Shown one piece after another: positions 1 through 10,986 of a stretch of DNA of 64,000 nt. Each line of letters starts with the position of its first letter. The stretch's first letter is position 1. Location of the stretch: assembly GCA_031119525.1 (NCBI GenBank), contig JAVHXO010000002.1, positions 63,903 through 127,902 on the forward strand, given 5' to 3'. The notes below the pieces were generated by a model that did not search any database, was not told the DNA's origin, and saw only the letters and a list, made by a program, of their open reading frames with translations. The DNA is from Spiroplasma sp. Lineage in GTDB: Bacteria; Bacillota_I; Bacilli_A; Mycoplasmatales; VBWQ01. The translations under genes and the position numbers were made by a program.

Positions 1-347
1 ATAATTACTGTTTTAATTGTTGTTAAACCAGCAATCTCAGCCGCTTTCTTTCTTCTCTCACCAGCAATTAACTGATAAAAATTACTATCTTTAATTTTGG
101 CAACAATAATTGGTTGAATTAAACCATGAGTTTTAATTGATTGACTTAATTCTTCTAGTTCTTGAGCATTAAAAACTTTTCTTGGTTGATGGGGATTAGG
201 AATAATTTTGCTTAAAGATATTTCTTGCGCTAAATTTTGTTGCACCTCTGGTGATTTCTCAATATTAGTAATTAAATCATTAATACCATCACCAAAAATT
301 GTTTCTAGTCCTTTTGTTCCAATACGATTCTTTTTATTATTAGCCAT
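1..347 (-). CDS. parB: ParB/Spo0J chromosome partition protein, N-terminal part (cut by window edge)
   Basis: ParB binds parS sites near the origin, spreads along DNA as a CTP-dependent clamp, and works with ParA in origin segregation. The visible 115 residues start at the ATG at 347 and hold the ParB nuclease-like N domain: the segment NPHQPRKVF followed by LIQPIIV and the box GERRKKAAEIAG, close to the family GERR-x-RA box. The helix-turn-helix and dimer domains lie outside the window. The start overlaps the end of parA by 8 bases, so the pair is translationally coupled. A matching parS site is present at 53457-53472. Identity is clear; only the C-terminus is unseen. Confidence 0.95.
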   Translation of the reverse strand, partial: MANNKKNRIGTKGLETIFGDGINDLITNIEKSPEVQQNLAQEISLSKIIPNPHQPRKVFNAQELEELSQSIKTHGLIQPIIVAKIKDSNFYQLIAGERRKKAAEIAGLTTIKTVI

Positions 348-1104
348 TATTTAACACCTCACTAACTAAATTACGATAAGCTACAGCACCACGACATCTT
401 GGTCGATAATCAAAAATATTTTTACCATGTGATGGTGCTTCACTCAAGGTAATATTCCTTGGAATATAATTTTTATAAACTTTTTCTTTAAAGTTCTTTT
501 TAATTTCTTTAATCACCTCAACTGATGAATTAGTATGAATATTAACCATTGTTAATAAAATACCTTCAATTTCTAAATTTGGATTAAATAATTGTTGTAC
601 CAAACGAATTGTTGATAACAATTGTACTAAGCCACCTAGAGCATAAAATTCAGCTTGTAATGGAATAATCACTGAATCAGATGCTGCCAAAGCATTCCGA
701 TTAATTAATCCTAAACTTGGTGGGCAATCAATAATAATATAATCATATCAATTACGAACTGGTGAAATTTTTTCTAATAAAACATTTTTCTTTGTTTTTG
801 AATGTTCTAATAAAAAAATCTCGGCCCCTGCTAAAGAGATTGTTGCTGGTACTAAGTCAACTCCTTGACAGACATTAGGTTTAATAACTTCTTCAATTGT
901 TGTTTCATTAACAATAACATCATAAACATCTTTATTAAGATTATTAAAACTAAAACCCATTGAAATTGTAGCGCTACCTTGAGCATCCAAATCAATCAAT
1001 AAAACTTTTTTATTTTCTAAACCTAATCCAGCAGCTAAATTTGTAGCAGTCGTTGTTTTGCCAACCCCACCTTTTTGATTGGCAACGGCAATAATTTTAC
1101 CCAT
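340..1104 (-). CDS. parA: ParA/Soj chromosome partition ATPase
   Basis: A 254-residue P-loop ATPase of the ParA/MinD family, the partner of ParB in origin positioning. The deviant Walker A box KGGVGKT is at residues 11-17, with the ParA signature lysine at 11. A switch I-like [10 protein letters not shown] and a Walker B-like [12 protein letters not shown] follow. One in-frame UGA near position 745 encodes Trp. The length matches B. subtilis Soj (253 residues). The ATG at 1104 is preceded by AAGGTGAAAGA, an adequate ribosome site. It is followed at once by parB with an 8-base overlap, and rsmG lies just upstream, the usual origin-side neighbour of soj/spo0J. Confidence 0.97.
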
Positions 1105-1164
1105 ATTCTTTCACCTTAATTATTTTCTTTCTTACACTATATTAAAAATTTTAACAAATTAAAA

Positions 1165-1860
1165 TTATAAAGGTTTATTCTTGATTTGTTGATATGCCCT
1201 AGGATACTTTAATGGTGTTAATTTATTCTTTTTGAAAATTAATAAATTTCTTGTTCCATAATTATTTGGTAATTGATAAGTATCTTGTTGCATTAAACTA
1301 CCACCCAACAAAGATAAACTATTTTTACTAATATTTAATTCTGATTCAACATTTAAAGCTTTATAAGCAACAAATGATCCTGAAATTTTAACTAATGGTA
1401 AACAAATTTCATTAAGAATATTTAAAGCAGCAACAGCTCTAGCAACGACTAAATCAAAAGTTTCCCGATATTGGTGAGCAAAAATTTCAACTCTTTGATT
1501 AACAATATAAACATCTTGTAACTTTAAATGATCAACAACTACTTTTAAAAATTGACATTTCTTTTGGTTAGCTTCAATCATTGTTAATTGTAAATTGGGA
1601 AAACAAATTTTTAAAACAATTCCAGGAATTCCAAGGCCAGAACCAACATCACAAACATTTTGATCATTTAAACTAATTGAATTAGTAATTAATAAGGCAT
1701 CATAAAAGTGTTTATAATAAACTTCGGTTTCTTCTGTAATTGTTGTTAAATTAAATTTTTGATTATATTCAATAATTAACTGATAGTAGCTTTGTAATTT
1801 TGTTGCGATATCTTTTGTTAATTGAAAATTCTTTAAATTAGTATCCCATTTATCAATCAT
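1165..1860 (-). CDS. rsmG: 16S rRNA (guanine-527-N7)-methyltransferase RsmG (GidB)
   Basis: A SAM-dependent methyltransferase that makes m7G527 in 16S rRNA. The 231-residue frame is uninterrupted. Motif I is VCDVGSGLGIPGIVLKI, followed by LTMIEANQKKCQFL for SAM ribose binding and FDLVVARAVAALNIL near the active site, all typical of GidB. The length is near the family norm (about 240). It lies upstream of parA, a conserved Firmicute order (gidB-soj-spo0J). The ATG at 1860 follows GGAGAGAAATAAT. No anomaly seen. Confidence 0.95.
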   Translation of the reverse strand: MIDKWDTNLKNFQLTKDIATKLQSYYQLIIEYNQKFNLTTITEETEVYYKHFYDALLITNSISLNDQNVCDVGSGLGIPGIVLKICFPNLQLTMIEANQKKCQFLKVVVDHLKLQDVYIVNQRVEIFAHQYRETFDLVVARAVAALNILNEICLPLVKISGSFVAYKALNVESELNISKNSLSLLGGSLMQQDTYQLPNNYGTRNLLIFKKNKLTPLKYPRAYQQIKNKPL

Positions 1861-1910
1861 TATTATTTCTCTCCAATTTAATATTAATTAAATAAATTAT
1901 ATTATTTTAT

Positions 1911-3584
1911 TTACAATTTACTAATTCAATCTTCAAATAATTTAATAGAAAATAAATTTTCAATTTCAAAAAATGCTGTTCTCAAACTTGATTTAGTTTT
2001 TTTTCATCCTGCACCATCAGTAACTCAAACAAAAGTGAGATTTTGTTTTTTTAAAGCATCATTACATGTAATATATGAATTCGCAGTTTCGTTCAATTTT
2101 GAACCTGAAGAATTATAAAAGTTACATTCTAAATAATATTCTTTATTGTTTTTAATAAATTTAAAATCAAATTTCTTTTTTTTACCAAGATTTTTTAAAT
2201 ATAAAGAACATTGTGTTTCAAATTCAATATTATTTTTTCTTAAAATTTTAATAATAGTATCTTCCATAATTTTACCAGAACGATTTTTTCTGGCATTACT
2301 ATCTAAACCTATTTCCATTCCATAAAAATATGTTTTAAAATCAAATCTTTCATCACCAATAAATAAATGAATCAAATTAGTGTCTTTTAAAAATTTAATT
2401 ACATCATCTGAATCACTAAATTTTAAATTACTAAAATATTGATTTTCATCATTATTAATAAAAATATTATTTTCTCTAGCAGCTAATAAAATATAAAATT
2501 TTTTATACGAATTTAAATGGTGAAATCAATATTTATGAATTTTTTCTTGTAATTTTTTTTCATCTTTAGAATGTAAAAGATTAAAAACTGAAAGATCTCC
2601 TTTATAATCTGAAATTTTATTATTAATCTTGTTCCAATCAACAAAATTATTTAATTTACTATTTGTTTCAATAAAAGTATTTAAAAATTTAATAAATTTT
2701 AATTCTTTTTTAGTTTCTTCAGTCAACATCTTTTCGTCCTCACTATAAATATTCTCATAATTAAAAATAAAAAGTTCATCAGCTGCATTAATTCTATTTT
2801 TGCCATTACAATTAATAAAGCGATTAGTTTTTTGTGGAATACAAAAATAACTTTTATATAATTCCCTAATAAATGGATGATCATTATTAGTTAATAATCA
2901 ATTTGCTCCCTTTTTTTCTGCTGATTTAAGAAATTTAAAAAGTTTTCTTTGATCTTGCTCAGTAAATTTATTAACATCATATGAATTAAAACCTTTATTT
3001 TTTGAAAAATAATAAGGTGGATCAACAAATAAAAAATCGTCAGGTTCAATATATTTTAATATATTTTTATAATTATGATTAAAAATCTTAATTTCATTAG
3101 TTTTTAAATACTTAGTAATATTATTAATATTATTTGAGTCGTATAAATTTGTTTTATTTTTATTTGCAAAAGGTACATTAAATTCACCTTTTGAATTTAC
3201 TCGATAAATACCATTGAAACCATATTTATTCAAAAAAATTAATCTTGCAGCAATATCATTTTTATTTAATAAATTAATATTTTTTTGTCTTAAATCTTGA
3301 TAAAAACTTTTCAAATCTTGTGAATTATTTCATTTTTCTAAAGTTTTAATTAAATTTTCAGGATTATCTCTAATTACTCTATAAGCAGTAATAAGTTCTT
3401 TATTAATATCATTAATAATTACTTTATTATGAGCAAAATTAAAAAATACTGCTCCACCACCAACAAAAGGTTCAATAAATTTATTAATCTTTTTCGGTTT
3501 TAAAGCATTTATAGTATCAAGAACTTGAGATTTTCCACCCACTCATTTAATAAAGGGTTTCATCTTTATATTATTTTCTTCCAT
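1911..3584 (-). CDS. Fused GATC methylase and DpnII-type restriction endonuclease
   Basis: One open frame of 557 codons joins two proteins that are normally separate. Residues 1-285 are a Dam/DpnM-type adenine-N6 methylase: KPFIKWVGGKSQ at the N-terminus, SAM box FVGGGAVFFN, and catalytic DPPY at 188-191. It ends in FIFNYENIYSE, about where DpnM-type enzymes stop. Residue 286 is a Met at 2729 and begins a DpnII/MboI-type endonuclease of 272 residues, with FVDWNKI near its start, RKNRSGKIMED, catalytic D473 and E486-x-N488 in the PD-(D/E)xK layout, GSKLNETANSY, and late WVTDGAGW. I read each codon from 2900 down to 2727 and found no stop. The Met at 2729 has its own ribosome site (GAGGAC), so fused and free endonuclease could both be made. 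A lost stop codon or an assembly error is the main alternative. Expected target is GATC. Confidence 0.9.
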
Positions 3585-3667
3585 TACTTGACCTACCTAA
3601 AAATTAATATAATCATTATATAATAATAATATATTGACCTACAAATAAACAATTTTTTCTTAAAGTT

Positions 3668-4576
3668 TTATTTTATTTTATCCTTAATGTATGGTTGAGC
3701 CCACATTGGTGGTAAAGCAGGATCATAACGAAACACCATCAAAAATACTAAAGTAGCCAAATAAGGAATCATACCAATAAATCAGTTTGGTAAAATTTCA
3801 GTAATGCTACTTATTGCATCCAACTCAATACTCATTTGAAAAATAAAAGCAAATAGTAAACAAATAATACTCGTAAAAACAAAACGATTTCGACCAATCA
3901 TCCACAAAACAATAACTAAAAAACCTAAACCAGAAAAATTATTATTAACAATAAAGAAGTTTGGATTAATATACACTAATAAACCACCACCAAAGCAAGC
4001 TAAACTTGAACTAAAACAAGAAATTAAATATTGTGCTTTACCAATTTTAAGATAATTACGAACAGCAAAATTACGATTTTCACCAATAACTCTAACATAC
4101 AAACCAAATCTTGTTAAAAACAAAATAATCGCAAAAAGATAAAGTAACACTAAAGTTAGAACAATTGCAACAACTGGATATAACTTAATTGATATTGAAG
4201 ATAATGAAAAATTTAATGAACCCGTGAAAGTAATTGGTAAAGCAACAGCTAAACCATAACCTAAAAAATTAATCGCCATTGAAGTCAGCATTTGATCTGC
4301 CTTACAGGTTATTGTTGCAAAACTATAAAGCAGACTAAAAAGTAAACCCATAATAATTGTTAAGAAGAAAGCAAAAACAATTACCGCACTACCCATTGAT
4401 GCTCGCAGTTGGGAAATAATTAAACAATATAAAGAAGCACCAACACACATAATACCGTCAAAACCAAAATTTGCAATGCCAACTTTTGTATTTAAAATTC
4501 CACCAGTTGCTAATAAAATTAAAGGACACGAAATTAATAAAGTACTAAGCAAAACTTCAATAATATTTAAACTCAT
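3668..4576 (-). CDS. ABC nucleoside/simple-sugar permease, NupQ-like
   Basis: A 302-residue polytopic membrane protein with about eight hydrophobic segments, of the BPD_transp_2 permease class (relatives NupQ/YufQ, RbsC). The N-terminus LATGGILNTKVGIANFGFDG resembles the conserved G-x-x-N-hydrophobic-G-x-x-G region of this family. Later IGENRNFAVRNYLKIGK is the cytoplasmic loop that contacts the ATPase, comparable to G-x-N-x-x-A-A-x-x-x-G-I in relatives. The ATG at 4576 follows GGAGTTTAAAAG. It is the last gene of a four-gene transporter cluster running leftward from 8749. Substrate is not readable from sequence; nucleosides are inferred from the NupOPQ-like gene set. Confidence 0.8.
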
Positions 4577-4587
4577 CTTTTAAACTC

Positions 4588-5850
4588 CTAATCCTTATCT
4601 TGTTGATCTTGTTTTTTGGGCAGATCTTTTTTTGCTTTTTTTGCCAATTTTTGTTTGTTAGAATCACCTTGTTTGTCTGGTTCTAAATCAATTTGCAATC
4701 TCTCAAGCGAGCGAGTCGGTTTAGTTTTTTTAATTTGATTAAGTTCAGCTTCAATTGGTGTTGCCAATTTAAATAATTTTCGTTTAAACTTCAACCAATT
4801 CTCCTGAATTTTGGGCGATGCTTGTCAAAGATAACAAAATAACGGAAAAATACCCATTAAATAAATTGCAACGCCAACAATAATAACTGCTAATCCTGGA
4901 TTACTTAAATAAATAAAACCATCAAATTCAATTGGACGAATAAATAAAGTGAAAATAAAGGTACTAATTGGAATTAAAAGCAATTGATAAAACACTAAAG
5001 CACCAATCACAACTCCATAAAATCCATATTGTGGAATACCACTAATTTCTGGTAAATGATTATTAGTCGCCAAAAAAAGTAAATAACCAGCAAACCCAGC
5101 AATTGCACCAGCAATGATTAAAATTTTTAAATTTTCAGGATTTGGATTAATTCTTGCTTGTTTTGCAACTGATTGATTTTTACTAAAAACTGTTAATTTA
5201 AAATCAAAAATTCGATTGCTAAAGAAAAAAATTGTAATAAGAAAAATAGCAATAGCTAAAATAATTCCGGCAGAAAAAAGATTGCTATTGTTAAAAGGGC
5301 CACTCGTTAAAGAAAAACGTAAACTAAAAATCTGAGCAATTGCTTTATTTTGATAACTAGGACTAGCAAGTACCCCTTTATAACCCTGTCAGGCAATAAA
5401 ATTAAATAAAACTGTACTAATAATTTCATTAATTTTAAAATAATTTTTTAATATCGCAATTAAAAAACCACTAAAAGCACCAGCTAAAATTGTAATTAAC
5501 AATAAAAATATAACAATAACACGATTAGTACCACCAGCATCACTAATAGCTGTTCCAACAATAAATGTCACTAAAGCACTAAACAACATCTGCCCAGCAA
5601 TACCAAAGTTATAAATTTTATATTTGAAAGTTATTGCTGCAGCTAAACCAATTAATAATAAAATTGAAAAAATGTGAAGAAAACCACTAAAATAACTTAA
5701 ATTCTTTCATGGTTCAATAAAAATAATATCCAAAAATGTTAAAGGATTAGTTTTAGCTGCTAACAAAATTAAACTAATAACTAATAACATTAAAACTGTT
5801 AAAACTAAATTAATTAACCAAAAACTTAATTTATTAAAACTAATATTCAT
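4588..5850 (-). CDS. ABC nucleoside/simple-sugar permease, NupP-like, with charged C-terminal tail
   Basis: A 420-residue membrane protein and second permease subunit of the importer. After an N-terminal helix come segments such as AAAITFKYKIYNFGIAGQMLF, the conserved N-I-G-x-x-G-Q region of BPD_transp_2 permeases (NupP/YufP), and LKNYFKINEIISTVLFNFIA, matching the N-E-V-x-x-T-x-x-x-N box. About eight to nine helices are visible. The last 65 residues are soluble and very rich in Lys, Glu, Asp and Gln, an extension absent from typical NupP. It starts 1 base after the stop of the ATPase gene and ends 11 bases before NupQ, so the three genes form one unit. Confidence 0.8.
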
Positions 5851-5851
5851 A

Positions 5852-7609
5852 TTAAACCACCCTTGACTTTATTTTATCAATCATTTTCTTAATTGATTTT
5901 CTAACAATAATCAATGGTTTAAAAATAAACAATAAAACACGTTTAATACCATGTTTTCAAACAAATCATTTTGTTTCAGAAAATTTATGCATTTTATCTG
6001 ACTTAATAAAGGTTTCATTTTCTAGGGGATAATCTGCCCAAACTGATGAATTTATTAAATGATTTGCTTTTACTTGATTACCAACCATTTTAGCAACAAA
6101 TTCTTTATGATATAAAACAGCAACTCTTTGACATAATAATTCTAAAATAAACGGATCATTATCAATAATTAAAACTGCATTACCTTTATTAAGTAATTTT
6201 TGCAATTGTTTAATGATTAATTTTGTTGAATTATCATCCAAATTAGCAAATGGATTAGCTAAAACCAATAACTTTGGTTGATCTTCTAAAATTCTTGCAA
6301 AAGCAAATCGTTGTAATTCACCTTTTGATAAATGATTAGCAATACCTAACCCCGCTTCACTATCAGGAATTTTATACTTTTTTGTTAAATCAATAACTTT
6401 ATTTTTAACATCAAATTTTTTTATTACTCCTGTTTTTGTGACATAATTTTTCTTATTATAATTTCAAAGTAAAAAATTCATAAACAAATTATCATTTTTA
6501 AGAACGGCATTTTTATCATATTGTGCTGGTAATGAATTAATATTCAATTTGGCAAATTTTTTTGGTTTGTAAAAGGTAACCTCTTTTTCTTCAAATCAAA
6601 TTCTGCGAACAACATTTTTTATTAAACCAACTAAACTATTAGTTAATACTTCACCATATAAATTTTCATAATCATAAATACCATAAATTTCACCAGGGCG
6701 AACAGCAAATTCTAAATTAAAAAAACTTGGTAAAATATCATCATTCAATGAAAAATTACTAACATATAGTAATGGAACTTCATTTTTAATTTTTGGTTTT
6801 TGATAATTAATTAAATCTTTCCTGCTATTTTCCCTAAATGATTTAATATTATTTTTCGGTTGATTTAATTTTGGATTAGTAATTTTTACTTTTTTAATTC
6901 ATGAAATTCGATCAGCAACGGCAGTAGCAAATTCTTGATCTTTTGTTGTAAAAACAATTGTAAACTTTTGTTCCCGCAAACATTTAAAAGTTAATCAAAA
7001 ATCAAGTTTTTGATGTAATGATAAACCAGCAGTCGGTTCATCCAACAATAAAACTTTTGGTTGTTTAAATAAAGCCCACAATAATGCCAACTTCTTTTTT
7101 TCTTCAATTGATAAATCTCGCACAAATTTGTCCAAATTTAATTTAATCTGATATTTTTCCATTAATTCGGTAATTTTAAATTCTGATTCTTTAAGATTAG
7201 TAAAAAAATAAGCTCGACTTTTTTCAAAACCTAAAATAATAGTTTGTTTGACTGTTAAATTTTCATCAAAATCATCATCTTGACTAACATAAACAATATT
7301 AAAATCACGCATATTACTTGGTTTTTTAAGTTTATCATAAAAACCACTAGCATCAAGAATTAAAATTTCACCTTTGGATGATTTTTCAAGTCCTGCTAAC
7401 ATCCTCATTAAAACTGTTTTACCACTACCATTAGGGCCAATAATAGCATAAATTTCATTATTAATTGTTAAATTAACCTCATAAAAAAGTAATTTTTGTA
7501 TTTTATCATAAGATTTTGTTAAATTTTGCAATTTAATAATTGGTTGACCTTGCTGTTGTGATTTTATTTGATTTAAATTCTTTTGATTTTTTACCATCAT
7601 TTGTTTCAT
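5852..7609 (-). CDS. ABC importer ATPase with two nucleotide-binding domains, NupO-like
   Basis: A 585-residue tandem ABC ATPase, slightly longer than NupO/RbsA-type proteins (about 510). Domain 1 has an intact Walker A (GPNGSGKT), signature-like LSIEEKKKL and Walker B LLLDEPTAGL. Domain 2 has a recognisable signature LSKGELQRFAFARIL but its Walker A region reads GIYDYENLYGEV, with no GK[ST], and its Walker B reads LVLANPFANL, without Asp-Glu. Domain 2 therefore looks unable to hydrolyse ATP. Relatives of RbsA are also asymmetric, but the loss here is more complete. It sits between the binding-protein-like gene and the permease pair with 21- and 1-base spacing. Start at the ATG at 7609; another in-frame ATG follows three codons later. 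Confidence 0.85.
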
Positions 7610-7630
7610 AATTAAACCTAACTTCTTAAC

Positions 7631-8749
7631 CTATAAACCATCAACAAAAATTAAATTATTATTAAGTCCATAAGCGCGAAGATTTTCTTCAGCAGTGTCT
7701 AAAACTTGATATTGATCTGGAATGTTATTTTCTTCAGTATACTTCAAGACATCAATTTCCAAATGATATGAAAATAACATATAATTAATATTTTGATATT
7801 GATAATCATTTTTATTAAAAACATTATTGGCAATAAACTTAATTGTTTTAGTGTATTCTGGTTTTTGGGTTGTATGACTTGCTGCATAAGCGATTGCATT
7901 ATTAAATCAATTATTACTATTAAAAATAAAATTAACCCGTTCATCTTGATAAAATTTTAACGCCGCTGTTTGAATTCGCTGAATATTATCAAAATTATAA
8001 TTAAGATTAAATTCTTTAAACTCGCGTTCTTTAATATCTCAAACTGTTTTGGGAATAGAAATACTACTCAAAGCAGCAACAAATTCATTAATTACTTTTT
8101 GTTGATAAGGATTACCAATATTATTAATTACACCAATTTTAATAACTCATTGACCATTATCATTAGTATCAAAATTATATTTATCAGCAGCAATTTCTCC
8201 AGTATTTGAATCAATTAATTGTTGAACAAAATGTTCGGCAATACTAGCACCATAAGTTAATGACGGATTAGGTTGTTCTTTATTACCTTCATCAAACCGA
8301 AATTCATAAATATTATTAGCAACAACCTTAACATTATTAGCAATTTGATTATTAAAGAAATAAAAATCAACATTAGTAAATTCTTGTAAGACTCTAATTA
8401 AATTTGAATTATTAACTTTATTTGCACTATTACTTGGTAAATAATTACGAAAAGCAGGATCTAAAATAAAAACTTTTTTTAAGTTAAATCGCGTAATTAA
8501 ACTAGCTAAAATATAAGCATAAGTATTATCTTCACCATGACTAAATACTGTCGTCACAACTTTGTCACCATAAACATCTTGTAGTTTATGATAAATTAAT
8601 TGATCAGCAGAACTTTGTCTTTCAGCGTACTCATAACTAGTTATTAATAAAACTTTTGGTGCTAAATCTCATTGGTAGATAATAATTTTACTACTAAATC
8701 CTAATAATGTTGGAAGAGCAACAGTTAGTAACAAAAACCGTCTTAACAT
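7631..8749 (-). CDS. Membrane-anchored BMP-like substrate-binding protein of the importer
   Basis: A 372-residue protein with an N-terminal hydrophobic segment (MLRRFLLLTVALPTLLGF) and a soluble remainder, expected outside the membrane. The layout resembles BMP/Med-type periplasmic-binding proteins: alternating beta-alpha units, a mid-protein LTYGASIAEHFVQQLID followed by KIGVINNIGNPYQQ that matches the G-x-x-A-A and G-f-i-g-G region of that family. No Cys is present at the end of the signal segment, so it is not a classical lipoprotein. It is the first gene of the four-gene importer unit, which supports the role. Sequence resemblance is weak; a specific substrate cannot be given. Confidence 0.6.
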
Positions 8750-8855
8750 CTTAACCACCTATCATTTTCTATACATTATATTAATTATACAAAAAAATAA
8801 ATTAAATATCTCATAATACAATTATTAGTAAAATTAAATATCCTAAATTAATAAT

Positions 8856-8888
8856 TAAAAAATGCCAATTAAAAATTAATTGGCATTT
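8856..8888 (-). terminator. Rho-independent terminator of mnmG
   Basis: An 11-bp perfect inverted repeat (AAATGCCAATT and AATTGGCATTT) is followed on the minus strand by six T. The mnmG stop codon (8876-8878) lies inside the hairpin. Confidence 0.85.
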
Positions 8889-10786
8889 AAATACGGATAT
8901 TTATTTTTTAAAAAGAATAACAACATATGAATATCAGAAGGAGTAATCCCTGGAATTCTTGTTGCATGAGCAATTGTTAAAGGTCTAATTTGTTGTAACT
9001 TTTCTTTTGCTACTAAAGTAATATTATCAATTAAATCATAATCAATATCTTTTGGTATTTGCTTTGTTTCTCAATTTAACATTTGTTGGGCATTTTTTTC
9101 TTGTTGTTTAATGTAACCAGCAAACTTAATTGAAATTTCTAATTCTAAATTTTGATGATAATTTAAATCATTAATTTCAGGAATTACTGTTTTAAAATAC
9201 TCTAATTTAATTTCTGGGCGTTTTACTAATTCAAAACAACTAATACCATTGTCAGGGATAAATGTTTGATAATTTGTTGTTAAAAATTGACCAAAATCAC
9301 TACTTTGGTTAACTTTAATTGTTTGTAATTTTGCTGTGATTATCGTACTTAAATTTTGTTGATATTTAAATTCTTCTAATTGTTTATCAGTAACTAAACC
9401 AACATGGTAACCATAGTTAATTAATCGCGTTTGAGCATTATCATTTCTTAATAATAAACGATATTCTGCTAATGATGTTAACAAACGATAAGGTTCAAAA
9501 CCATTACCTTTTGTTGTTAAGTCATCAATTAAAACACCAATATAAGCTTCATCACGTTTTAAAATTAATGGTTCTTGATTAGTTAATTTTAAATGAGCAT
9601 TAATCCCAGCAATTAAACCTTGACAGGCAGCTTCTTCATAACCACTAGTACCATTAATTTGACCAGCAGTAAAAAAGTTTTTAATAATTTTTGTTTCTAA
9701 ACTTGGTCATAATTGTCTTGGATCAATCGCATCATACTCAATCGCATAAGCTCATTTCAATACTTGACAATCTTTTAATCCTGGTAGCGTTCTTAGAATC
9801 TGATCTTGTTGTTCAATTGCTAAAGAAGTTGATAAACCTTGCACATAAATACTTGATAATTGAGTTGATTCTGGTTCTAAAAAGATTTGATGCCTTGATT
9901 TATCGGCAAAACGAACAACTTTATCTTCAATACTAGGACAATATCTAGGACCATTGGCCGTAATTGTTCCATTGTACATTGGCGATTTATCTAAATTATT
10001 ATTAATAATTTCATGAGTTTTAGCATTAGTATAAATTAAATAACAAGGTAATTGATCTTTAATTGGCAGAAATTTTTTTGTTTGATGACTAAAAGCTAAT
10101 GGTAAATCACTACCTAATTCAACCTTTGTTTGAGAAAAATCAATACTACTACGAAGTAATCTTGGTGGAGTTCCCGTCTTTAAACGAACCAATTGAAATC
10201 CCAAATTTGCTAGTTGATCAGAAATACCATTACTTGTTCTTTGTTGATCTGGTCCTTCACTTTTTTGATCAAAACCACGCAAAGTTAAAGAACGCATATA
10301 AGTTCCAGTTGTTAAAATAACAACCTTACTTAAAAGGGTTGACCCATCCTCTGTTTTAATCCCATAAGCTTGATTATTTTCATCAACCAACAATGATTGC
10401 ACCATCGTTTCAATAATTGTTAAATTTTCTTGCCCTTCTAAAACTTGCTTCATATATTGTGAATAAGCAATTTTGTCTGATTGTGCTCTAATTGCTCATA
10501 CAGCTGGCCCACGAGAATTATTTAACAATTTCATTTGCAATGCCGTAGCATCAGCAGCTTTGGCCATTTCGCCACCCAAAGCATCAATTTCGCGCACAAC
10601 AATGCCTTTTGCTGAACCACCAATTGAAGGATTACAAGGCATTAAAGCAATTTTATTTTTATCTAAGGTAACAATAGCAGTTTTATGACCAGATCGAGCA
10701 CAAGCAAGAGCTGCTTCAACGCCAGCATGCCCAGCACCAATAACAATTGTTTCAAAATCATATTTAATTTTTTCTTCTTTTTGCAC
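8876..10786 (-). CDS. mnmG: tRNA uridine-34 carboxymethylaminomethyl synthesis enzyme MnmG (GidA)
   Basis: An FAD-dependent enzyme that, with MnmE, installs the cmnm5 group on wobble U34. The 636-residue protein begins with the FAD site [19 protein letters not shown], has [13 protein letters not shown] with the catalytic Cys, and [12 protein letters not shown] with the second conserved Cys. The length equals the family norm (about 630). The start is a GTG at 10786 with AGGAG nine bases ahead; no ATG fits better. It stands alone between secA and the importer, ending in its own terminator. Confidence 0.96.
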
Positions 10787-10835
10787 TTTCTGATCTCCTA
10801 ACTATTTTAAAAATTATCTTAAAGTTTAATTTTAA

Positions 10836-10882
10836 TATCACAAATTAAAATTAATAGCGTTATAAATGTTATCACAAATTAA
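10836..10882. repeat. Two 13-bp direct repeats upstream of mnmG
   Basis: TATCACAAATTAA occurs at 10836-10848 and again at 10870-10882, start-to-start 34 bases apart, in the leader region of mnmG. On the minus strand the second copy overlaps a possible promoter (TTGTTA then TATAAC). The spacing is about three helical turns, so a protein-binding role is possible but unproven. Confidence 0.5.
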
Positions 10883-10950
10883 CAAAAATTGAAAGTCTAG
10901 GTTTTATTAATTAATTTTAAAACTTATAATATGCATTTAAACTAATTATA

Positions 10951-10980
10951 ATAAAAAAACTTACACATACATGTAAGTTT
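10951..10980 (-). terminator. Rho-independent terminator of secA
   Basis: A 9-bp stem (AAACTTACA with TGTAAGTTT, 6-base loop) followed on the minus strand by seven T, six bases after the secA stop. Confidence 0.85.
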
Positions 10981-10986
10981 AAAAAA

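Noticed and set aside
7744-7944. Minus-strand frame inside the binding-protein-like gene
   Set aside because: Different frame from the gene that spans it, low-complexity Ile/Leu translation, no ribosome site.
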